Assembly (NCBI GenBank): GCA_003230795.1
Contig: QIGM01000512.1
Location: forward strand, 1 to 10,500
DNA from: a bacterium
GTDB taxonomy: Bacteria > Bdellovibrionota_C > UBA2361 > SZUA-149
Reading direction: 5' to 3'
DNA length: 10,500 bases
In this document: one piece after another, positions 5,231 to 10,500 of the stretch
How positions within the stretch are numbered: position 1 is the first letter of the stretch
How the letters are laid out: each line of letters begins with the position of its first letter
Translations under genes and position numbers: made by a program
Notes under the pieces: generated by a model
What the model saw: the letters and a program-made list of their open reading frames with translations, nothing else
Told to the model about the DNA's origin: nothing
The model's database searches: none

Positions 5231-5767
5231 GTGGCAGAAGATAAACCTAACTGGGCGATGGATTTCAGTGGTTTCTCGGAAGCCCAGAATCCTGAAGTCC
5301 AGCACCAGGGCCTTGGCCCTAAGGAACAAGGTGGCGGGAATTCCGATATCGAGCGTTCTGCTCCTCGAAAGATCTCATCGAGGAGAGCGTCCAGCGGAGA
5401 GGTTGATTCTCAGCTTGGAAGCCGTTCAATGATGGTCGGCAGGTTCGAATTTCTCGGTGGTGCGGAACTGCACGGAGAGCTCGAAGGAGAGATTCTCGCG
5501 AAGGGCGATCTGATACTTGGAGAAAGTGCGAGTATTCGTGCTTCTGTCCAGGCCGAGCGGATGAAAATCTTCGGCCAAGTAGAGGGCGATATCGACTGCG
5601 AAGAGCGGATTGAAGCTTTCGCAGGGGCGAGAATAGCGGGTAATATCCGCTGCCCTAATGTGGTAATGCATGACGGCGTGCTTTTTGAAGGACGCTGTGA
5701 GACTGGTGGACAAGGGGAGATGGGGCCTGCTGAGGTTCCAGAACTCACCGATGTTCCTAAAACCTAA
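5231..5767 (+). CDS. bactofilin (polymer-forming cytoskeletal protein)
   Basis: Bactofilins form nucleotide-independent filaments from a short right-handed beta-helix and act as scaffolds for cell-wall enzymes, polar proteins or chromosome-segregation factors. In the 178-residue product, residues 1-67 are a polar, probably disordered tail. The bactofilin core is about 69-156, with the repeating pattern of hydrophobic residues and glycines (GRFEFLGGAELHGELEGEI, KIFGQVEGDIDC, AGARIAGNIR, GVLFEGRCE). Residues 157-178 are an acidic, Pro-containing tail. I chose the GTG at 5231 because AAGGAG (5218-5223) lies seven bases upstream. An in-frame GTG at 5198 would add 11 residues that overlap this ribosome-binding site. 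No signal peptide or membrane segment is visible. It sits between parAB and the ATP synthase genes, a position known for deltaproteobacterial bactofilins. Confidence 0.93.
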   Translation: MAEDKPNWAMDFSGFSEAQNPEVQHQGLGPKEQGGGNSDIERSAPRKISSRRASSGEVDSQLGSRSMMVGRFEFLGGAELHGELEGEILAKGDLILGESASIRASVQAERMKIFGQVEGDIDCEERIEAFAGARIAGNIRCPNVVMHDGVLFEGRCETGGQGEMGPAEVPELTDVPKT

Positions 5768-5782
5768 TAAGGCAAATAAGCG

Positions 5783-5806
5783 GAGACCTCTAATTTAATT
5801 GGTCTC
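5783..5806 (+). other. hairpin between the bactofilin gene and atpF'
   Basis: GAGACC and GGTCTC (5783-5788 and 5801-5806) can pair with one further G-T wobble, around a 12-base A/T-rich loop. No T-run follows, so it is at most a weak attenuator or an mRNA-processing or stability element that separates bactofilin from ATP synthase expression. Confidence 0.35.
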
Positions 5807-5830
5807 TCGAAAACGCAGGAATTTTATAGA

Positions 5831-6394
5831 ATGGCGCAGAATTCCCCACAAAAACCACTCGGCCTCAGCGACGTCTTTGCTGGCGCAGTGCTTTTTGTTC
5901 TCTGTGTCTTGGGCCTCCAAGCACTGCTCGGCTCCTTTGTTCCAGGACTACTCAAGCCAGACACGACAGTACACATCATTATTTCCGGCCTGATGTTCAT
6001 CCTCGCCTGGGGCTTTCTCGGAAACTACTTATTCCAACCCTACCTCGACCTATTTGAGGAGCGCGAAGCTCGCACCGAGGGCGATAAGCTAAAAGCAGCA
6101 GATATCAGAAAAGATGGAGTTGCGCTTCGAAGTGAGATCGAGGAAGCGCTTCGTAAAGTTCGCTTAGAAGGTATCAAGTTGAGAGACGGCTTGGTTGATG
6201 AAGCAAAGCGCTCCGTAAATGACATTGTTACAGCAGCTCAAACTACTTCTGAAAGCGACTTCGGCAGAGCCCAGCTTAAGATTGCGGACCTGAGAGAGCA
6301 GGCTCTTGCGGAAGTAAGCGCTGAGTCAGAGAAGCTCGCCGAACAGCTAGTGCAGAAGGCACTAGCGTCAGGCCCAAATCAAACAATTCACTAA
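5831..6394 (+). CDS. atpF': ATP synthase F0 subunit b' (AtpX/AtpF', b/b' family)
   Basis: One of two b-type peripheral-stalk subunits that hold the F1 head against the rotating c-ring. In the 187-residue product there are two hydrophobic segments, about 14-37 and 47-66. The second is followed by YLFQPYLDLFEEREARTEG (66-84), matching the b-family junction where the membrane helix passes into the stalk (usual form: xxPlxxxLxxR). Residues 85-180 are a charged, Ala/Glu/Lys-rich coiled-coil helix. Most b' subunits have a single N-terminal membrane helix, so the first segment is extra. The ATG has AGGA (5817-5820) ten bases upstream. It is the first gene of the ATP synthase run, followed by the paralogous b subunit 50 bases later. 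I take it as b' because it comes first and because the downstream gene has the more typical b sequence, but the two labels could be exchanged. Confidence 0.87.
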   Translation: MAQNSPQKPLGLSDVFAGAVLFVLCVLGLQALLGSFVPGLLKPDTTVHIIISGLMFILAWGFLGNYLFQPYLDLFEEREARTEGDKLKAADIRKDGVALRSEIEEALRKVRLEGIKLRDGLVDEAKRSVNDIVTAAQTTSESDFGRAQLKIADLREQALAEVSAESEKLAEQLVQKALASGPNQTIH

Positions 6395-6405
6395 TTTTTG
6401 TTTTC

Positions 6406-6422
6406 GCGAGAGAGAATCTCGC
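6406..6422 (+). other. hairpin just upstream of the atpF ribosome-binding site
   Basis: GCGAGA and TCTCGC pair perfectly around a five-base loop in the 50-base gap between the two b-subunit genes. It ends shortly before the tandem AAGGAG ribosome-binding sites at 6425-6437. It could be an mRNA-processing or stability element that adjusts the relative amount of b' and b; a chance structure is also possible. Confidence 0.35.
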
Positions 6423-6444
6423 CGAAGGAGTAAGGAGTAGGGGC

Positions 6445-7014
6445 TTGAACCTAGATATGACGAAGAACGATAAAGCGGCACTCCCAGGACGTCGTCGAGC
6501 TCGTTTGAGCCTACGCTATCTTGCGGCCTTGGCTGCGGTGTGGGGGAGCATTGGCGCATTATTTTGGCCAGCAGTGAACTTCACCATCTACGCTGTCTTA
6601 CTTCGATACGGTTACAGGAAAGTCGCTCGACCATTGCTTCGCGATAGAAGTGTTCAGCTTAAGCAGGATATAGGCGCTGCAGCCGGCTTGTTACGAGAAG
6701 CCGAAGCCGACCTTGAAGGGCTCAACCAGCGCCTGGAATTAATTTCGAGTGAAAAAGAAGCACTTAGGCTTCGTTTGCGCACTGATGGTGAGAATATCGC
6801 GGCTTCTCTGATTACAGAAGCCGAGCGTGCGGCCAAGCGTAAGCGGGAAGATACGGAACGTCGAATTCGCTCCGAGTTTGGAAAAGTTACGGCCGAGATT
6901 CAGCGAGAAGTTGTGCATACTGCAACTGCTTCTGCCCGGAGCCGTCTTTCTCGTGAGTTAAGCCAAGACGACGATAAGCGCCTCCGCCAAGAGGCGGTGC
7001 GAAGCTTACTGTAG
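6445..7014 (+). CDS. atpF: ATP synthase F0 subunit b
   Basis: The second b-type stator subunit, 189 residues. A basic N-terminus (RRRARLSLRY, about 16-25) precedes a hydrophobic stretch at about 26-40, then the family-typical WPAVNFTIYAVLLRYGYRK (41-59) and PLLRDRS (63-69). A long charged coiled coil (70-180) follows and would bind the delta subunit at its end. The first hydrophobic piece after a basic N-terminus resembles the signal-like segment known in some deltaproteobacterial AtpF proteins. Start choice: TTG at 6445 has AAGGAG (6432-6437) seven bases upstream, while the next in-frame ATG (6457) would be 19 bases away, so TTG is preferred. The tandem AAGGAG-TAAGGAG is unusual. The 3' end is partly duplicated just after the stop. 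Confidence 0.88.
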   Translation: MNLDMTKNDKAALPGRRRARLSLRYLAALAAVWGSIGALFWPAVNFTIYAVLLRYGYRKVARPLLRDRSVQLKQDIGAAAGLLREAEADLEGLNQRLELISSEKEALRLRLRTDGENIAASLITEAERAAKRKREDTERRIRSEFGKVTAEIQREVVHTATASARSRLSRELSQDDDKRLRQEAVRSLL

Positions 7015-7041
7015 AAGATTCAGTGCGAAGCTTATTGTAGA
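6997..7041 (+). repeat. direct repeat at the atpF-atpH junction
   Basis: GTGCGAAGCTTACTGTAGA (6997-7015) recurs 26 bases later at 7023-7041 with one substitution (18 of 19 identical). The first copy encodes the last five residues and stop of atpF; the second is non-coding and contains the same in-frame codons and a second TAG. It looks like a decayed 26-bp tandem duplication that lengthened the spacer before atpH. Confidence 0.85.
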
Positions 7042-7058
7042 GAGTTAAGGAGCAGGAA

Positions 7059-7631
7059 TTGGCAAAGAATGTAGGAAAATTAGCAAGTAGATACGCCAGA
7101 GCATTGCTCCGTGCTGTTGATACTGAGCTTGGAACCAATGGCAGCCCTACGCCTGCTCAAGATGTAGCGCGTGTGCTCAATGAGTTTGCTGAGGTCTGGT
7201 CGAGCGGGCGTGAGCTATCTGGAAGTATGCTAAACCCCATGTTTGAAAAGAGGGAGAGGCTTGCAGCCTTGCTCAAGATTGCAGAAAACGCAGGCTTGCC
7301 TGATATCGCACGTCGTTTTCTACGCGTTGTGTTTGAGCGAGATAGAATTGCAGCACTTCCTGAAATCGCGAAAGCTTTCGGCGAGCAAGCAGACGCTTCC
7401 GCCGGAGTATTGCAAGTCGATATTTTAGTCGCCAAGGAAGTCGACCAAGAAGAAGCGCGCTCAATTGAGTCCTCTCTTGGACAACATATCCCAGGAACTT
7501 TGGAATTTCGTTGGTCCGTAGAGCCGTCCTTAATCGGCGGAATGATCGTGAACTACGACGGAAAAGTATTAGACGGCTCCTTAAATGGCCGCATTGAAAG
7601 AATCGAACGTAGCTTGCTCAGTGGAGCGTAG
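7059..7631 (+). CDS. atpH: ATP synthase F1 subunit delta (OSCP family)
   Basis: This subunit links the top of the alpha3beta3 head to the b-b' stalk. The 190-residue product begins with the OSCP-type ASRYARALLRAV (9-20). It has NPMFEKRERLAALLKI and RRFLRVVFERDRIAALPEI in the middle, and ends with the strong family signature VEPSLIGGMIVNYDGKVLDGSLNGRIERI (about 156-184). The start is TTG at 7059, supported by AAGGAG (7047-7052) six bases upstream; no ATG or GTG gives a comparable N-terminus. The length is near the usual 175-185 residues. It follows atpF after 44 bases and precedes atpA. Confidence 0.95.
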   Translation: MAKNVGKLASRYARALLRAVDTELGTNGSPTPAQDVARVLNEFAEVWSSGRELSGSMLNPMFEKRERLAALLKIAENAGLPDIARRFLRVVFERDRIAALPEIAKAFGEQADASAGVLQVDILVAKEVDQEEARSIESSLGQHIPGTLEFRWSVEPSLIGGMIVNYDGKVLDGSLNGRIERIERSLLSGA

Positions 7632-7684
7632 CTGTTCAACAGCCCCAAATACAGTTTTAATTTTTACCTGCTAGGGAGAGAATG

Positions 7685-9277
7685 ATGGAAATCAAGGCGC
7701 AAGAAATATCTCGCGTGTTAAGTGAGCAGATTCAGAACTACGACGCCGGCGTTGAGCTTGCTGAGGTTGGTTCAGTGATATCAGTAGGTGATGGTATCGC
7801 CCGGATTCACGGTCTCGACAACGTCGCTTCGGGAGAGCTGCTTACTTTTCCAGGAGACATCAAAGGAATCGCGCTAAACCTCGAAGAAGATAGTGTTGGA
7901 GCGGTTCTTATGGGTGAGACCTCTGAGATTCGAGAAGGCGATGTCGTAAAGCGAACTGGCCAAATTGCTCAGGTTCCTGTTGGAGAAAGTCTTGTTGGTC
8001 GTGTTGTTGATGGACTCGGTAACCCAATTGATGGTGGCCCAGCGCTTGAATCAACTGACTACCGCCGTATTGAAGTAAAAGCTCCTGGTATTGTGCAGCG
8101 TAAATCGGTTCATGAGCCCATGCAGACTGGACTCAAAGCGATTGACACGATGATTCCAATTGGACGTGGCCAGCGCGAGCTAATCATTGGTGATAGACAG
8201 ACCGGTAAAACAGCGGTCGCGATTGATACCATCATCAATCAGAAAGACACTGGCGTTATCTGTATCTATGTTGCGATTGGTCAGAAGCGTTCAAGTGTTG
8301 CTCAAGTGGTAGAGCGTCTTCGTCAGTTTGGCGCACTTGACCACACAATTATTGTAGCTGCCTCTGCGAGTGAGCCGGCACCTCTTTCTTTCCTTGCGCC
8401 ATACACTGGCTGCACAATGGGAGAGTATTTCCGAGACACTGGTCGTCACGCTCTTGTCGTGTATGATGATCTCTCCAAGCACGCGGTAGCTTACCGAGCG
8501 ATTTCATTGCTGCTTCGACGTCCTCCAGGTCGTGAAGCCTACCCAGGAGATGTGTTCTATATTCACTCTCGTCTACTTGAGCGTGCGGCGAAGCTTAGTG
8601 ATGCTGAGGGCGGTGGTTCACTTACTGCGCTTCCAATCATTGAAACGCAGGCCGGAGATGTATCCGCCTATATTCCGACAAACGTAATTTCGATTACGGA
8701 TGGTCAGATATATTTGGAATCTGATCTCTTCTTCTCGGGTGTTAGACCGGCGGTAAACGTTGGACTATCTGTATCTCGAGTTGGTGGTGCGGCACAGGTG
8801 AAGACGATGAAGAAGCAGTCAGGAACGCTTCGACTCGACTTAGCGCAGTATCGCGAAAAGCAAGCGTTTGCGCAGTTTGGTTCAGACCTTGATGCGATTA
8901 CTCGAAATCAGTTAGCGCGAGGTGAGCGACTTGTTGAGCTGCTTAAGCAGGGTCAGTTTCAGCCAATGCCGGTTGAGCTTCAGGTGCTTTCGATATTTTC
9001 CGCAAACCAAGGCTTTCTAGACAAGCTTGAGGTGTCTCAAATTGCTGCCTACGAAGCAGAGCTGCATCAGCACATTAAGGCAAGCCACGACGACATTCTA
9101 GACAGTGTCCGTAAGAAAGGTAGCTGGAGTGATGAGCAGCAAGGCGAACTTGTGAAAGCGATTGCGCAGTTCACAGAAGACTTTATTGCAGAGAAGGCTG
9201 GAAGTTCAGCCAGTGCCCCTGCAAGCGGGAGTGCTGAGGCAGCTGCCGATGGTACGCCCCAAGCTGCAGCACGCTAG
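7685..9277 (+). CDS. atpA: ATP synthase F1 subunit alpha
   Basis: The non-catalytic nucleotide-binding subunit of the F1 hexamer. The product has the beta-barrel N-terminal domain ([20 protein letters not shown]), the Walker A motif GDRQTGKTA at 169-177 (at the E. coli position), and [30 protein letters not shown] covering Walker B and the conserved PGREAYPGD region. The alpha-subunit signature [17 protein letters not shown] is also present. Two ATG codons stand in tandem (7682 and 7685). I prefer the second because GGAG (7675-7678) is then six bases away and the protein starts MEIKAQEIS as in the family; the first adds one Met. The final ~28 residues form an Ala/Ser/Gly-rich tail making the protein (530 residues) longer than E. 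coli alpha (513). The stop overlaps the start of the atpG ribosome-binding region. Confidence 0.98.
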   Translation: MEIKAQEISRVLSEQIQNYDAGVELAEVGSVISVGDGIARIHGLDNVASGELLTFPGDIKGIALNLEEDSVGAVLMGETSEIREGDVVKRTGQIAQVPVGESLVGRVVDGLGNPIDGGPALESTDYRRIEVKAPGIVQRKSVHEPMQTGLKAIDTMIPIGRGQRELIIGDRQTGKTAVAIDTIINQKDTGVICIYVAIGQKRSSVAQVVERLRQFGALDHTIIVAASASEPAPLSFLAPYTGCTMGEYFRDTGRHALVVYDDLSKHAVAYRAISLLLRRPPGREAYPGDVFYIHSRLLERAAKLSDAEGGGSLTALPIIETQAGDVSAYIPTNVISITDGQIYLESDLFFSGVRPAVNVGLSVSRVGGAAQVKTMKKQSGTLRLDLAQYREKQAFAQFGSDLDAITRNQLARGERLVELLKQGQFQPMPVELQVLSIFSANQGFLDKLEVSQIAAYEAELHQHIKASHDDILDSVRKKGSWSDEQQGELVKAIAQFTEDFIAEKAGSSASAPASGSAEAAADGTPQAAAR

Positions 9278-9287
9278 AGGAGAGTAG

Positions 9288-10187
9288 GTGGGTAATCTCA
9301 AAGAAATTCGTCGCAGAATTAGCTCGGTTTCAAACACCAAGCAAATTACGCGCGCGATGAAACTTGTTTCTGCGGCAAAGCTTCGGCGAGCCCAGGAAGC
9401 AGCGATGGGTGGAAGAGCTTTCAGTGAGCGCCTCGGAAAGGTGCTCACGCGAGTCTCTGCCAACTTGCCTGAGACATTCTCTCATCCGCTTCTTGAGGCG
9501 AGAACTGAAATCTCTCGTAGAACGATTGTGGTAATTGCCGGTGAGCGTGGACTCTGCGGTGCTTACAACACAAACGTTACTAAAGCAGTTATTGCTGCGG
9601 AGCTTCCCTCAGAGCAAGAGCTCGAGTTTGTTGCCATTGGTAGACGCGCGGTTTCTTCTGTAAAGAGCCAGGGCTGGGAGCTGAAAGCTAGTTTTGAAGG
9701 AATGTCTGAAGATGCCGGCGCGTGGCCCATTTCTGAAATGGTTGAAGCGCTCGTTGAGGATTTCATCGAAGGCCGAAGCGACGAAGTTGTAATTTATTAC
9801 ACCAAGTTCGTTTCTGCGATGACGCAGGTAGTGGAACGAGAAGTCTTGCTGCCTTTTGCCGGGGCTGCGACTGGGGCTGCCACTGGGGAAGTATCTGCTG
9901 AAAAAGCTGAGTTAGAAACGAATGAAGCAGGTGCGGCGAAGTTTGACCCGCGCCCAGAAGAAGTATTCGAACGACTCGTGCCCTTGGTAATTAAAAACAA
10001 GGTTACCCAAGCAGGACTTGAATCAAAAGCAAGCGAGCATGCGGCGCGAATGTCAGCGATGGATTCTGCTACGCGTAATGCTGAAGAATTAACTGACAAG
10101 CTTCGCTTGTATTACAACCGAGCGCGTCAAAGTGCGATTACCACTGAGTTAATCGATATTGTTGGTGGTGCGGAAGCACAGAAATAA
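9288..10187 (+). CDS. atpG: ATP synthase F1 subunit gamma
   Basis: The central rotor shaft connecting the c-ring to the alpha3beta3 head. The 299-residue product starts with the canonical N-terminal helix [34 protein letters not shown]. It has [14 protein letters not shown] at 84-97 (usually SDRGLCGGxN), and ends with the C-terminal helix [21 protein letters not shown] (248-268) and [22 protein letters not shown] (276-297). The variable loop at about 190-222 is Ala/Gly/Glu-rich and carries a 12-bp DNA repeat. The GTG start is preceded by AGGAG (9278-9282) with a five-base spacer, right after the atpA stop, so coupling to alpha translation is likely. Confidence 0.98.
   Translation: MGNLKEIRRRISSVSNTKQITRAMKLVSAAKLRRAQEAAMGGRAFSERLGKVLTRVSANLPETFSHPLLEARTEISRRTIVVIAGERGLCGAYNTNVTKAVIAAELPSEQELEFVAIGRRAVSSVKSQGWELKASFEGMSEDAGAWPISEMVEALVEDFIEGRSDEVVIYYTKFVSAMTQVVEREVLLPFAGAATGAATGEVSAEKAELETNEAGAAKFDPRPEEVFERLVPLVIKNKVTQAGLESKASEHAARMSAMDSATRNAEELTDKLRLYYNRARQSAITTELIDIVGGAEAQK
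9861..9888 (+). repeat. 12-bp tandem repeat in atpG
   Basis: GGGGCTGCGACT (9861-9872) is followed by GGGGCTGCCACT (9873-9884) and a further GGGG. It encodes GAATGAATG in the surface loop of gamma, where length varies between species. A slippage product with no evident function. Confidence 0.8.
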
Positions 10188-10227
10188 CGAACTGATTTAC
10201 GAGAAAACGAAGAGAGAGTACCATTTT

Positions 10228-10500
10228 ATGTCTACTGCAGAGCACGCGATTACTAGCCAAGGACGAGTTGTTCAAGTCATGGGTCCGGTTATTGACGTGG
10301 CTTTTGATGAAGGTCAAAAGCTTCCAGATATTCTAACCGCCTTGACGTTGACCAATCCCGCGATTGACGACAGCGATGACAACCTCACTGTTGAAGTCAG
10401 CCTTCACATCGGTGACAACACAGTGCGCTGTGTTGCGATGGACACCACCGACGGCCTTGTTCGTGGGCAGTCTGCAAACAACACTGGTGTGCCAATCATG
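10228..10500 (+). CDS. atpD: ATP synthase F1 subunit beta, N-terminal part
   Basis: The catalytic subunit of F1; the frame runs off the right edge after 91 codons, before the P-loop. The visible part matches the beta-subunit N-terminal barrel: [28 protein letters not shown] (about 12-39), then [35 protein letters not shown] (about 53-87) and the beginning of VPIM. The ATG at 10228 has only an AGAGAG-type purine run (10211-10218) upstream. There are 40 bases between atpG and this gene. An epsilon subunit gene would be expected after it, outside the window. Confidence 0.97.
   Translation, partial: MSTAEHAITSQGRVVQVMGPVIDVAFDEGQKLPDILTALTLTNPAIDDSDDNLTVEVSLHIGDNTVRCVAMDTTDGLVRGQSANNTGVPIM

Noticed and set aside
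7631..7643. Short hairpin GCTGT-TCA-ACAGC between atpH and atpA followed by a T-rich stretch
   Set aside because: Stem of only five pairs and the T-rich part is about ten bases away and interrupted; not a credible terminator inside the operon.
26..10099. Many opposite-strand and out-of-frame open frames of 60-125 codons within mnmG, parB, atpF, atpH and atpG
   Set aside because: They lie inside strongly identified genes, lack ribosome-binding sites and show low-complexity Ser/Arg-rich translations typical of shadow frames.
1..10500. CRISPR arrays, tRNA/rRNA genes, insertion sequences, prophage genes
   Set aside because: No regularly spaced repeats, tRNA-like cloverleaf arms, transposase or phage protein motifs were found on either strand.

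Overview
The window is an ordinary-looking bacterial chromosomal housekeeping locus of roughly 50% G+C. Its order is mnmG (3' end) - rsmG - four parS sites - parA - parB - [Fic-like gene, opposite strand] - bactofilin - atpF' - atpF - atpH - atpA - atpG - atpD (5' end). From established knowledge, a parAB-bactofilin-atpX/F-H-A-G-D-C run is a layout of deltaproteobacterial lineages (for example Geobacter-type Desulfuromonadales). I therefore infer a member of the former Deltaproteobacteria (Desulfobacterota, Myxococcota, Bdellovibrionota or a neighbour). The exact lineage cannot be fixed from this sequence. The locus is probably origin-proximal, because mnmG-rsmG-parAB usually is, but I see no DnaA-box cluster inside it.

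Region 1 (1-1391) holds the C-terminal part of the tRNA-modifying protein MnmG and the 16S rRNA methyltransferase RsmG, six bases apart. Region 2 (1370-3722) is a complete ParABS segregation module. Four perfect copies of the 16-bp palindrome TGTTTCACGTGAAACA lie in 223 bp, the first inside the last codons of rsmG. They are followed by parA, a 145-bp gap with two back-to-back inverted repeats, and parB.

Region 3 (3729-4790, minus strand) is the oddity of the window. It is an intact 353-codon Fic-family gene with a C-terminal winged helix. Its HPFx(D/E)GNGR catalytic loop has decayed to LPFPNESHR, so it looks like a pseudoenzyme retained for another role, perhaps transcriptional regulation. 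It converges on parB with six bases between stop codons. A 440-bp non-coding stretch (4791-5230) with a strong hairpin follows, then a bactofilin gene (5231-5767).

Region 4 (5831-10500) is the F1 part of ATP synthase plus both peripheral-stalk b-type subunits (b', b, delta, alpha, gamma, beta). The membrane a and c subunits are not here, consistent with a separate a/c operon. Alpha, beta and b' start with ATG, while b and delta start with TTG and gamma with GTG. Every b-type subunit has two N-terminal hydrophobic segments rather than one. No mobile-element genes, CRISPR array, tRNA or rRNA were seen. The best candidates for something undescribed are the degenerate Fic-winged-helix protein beside ParABS and bactofilin, and the paired inverted repeats between parA and parB.
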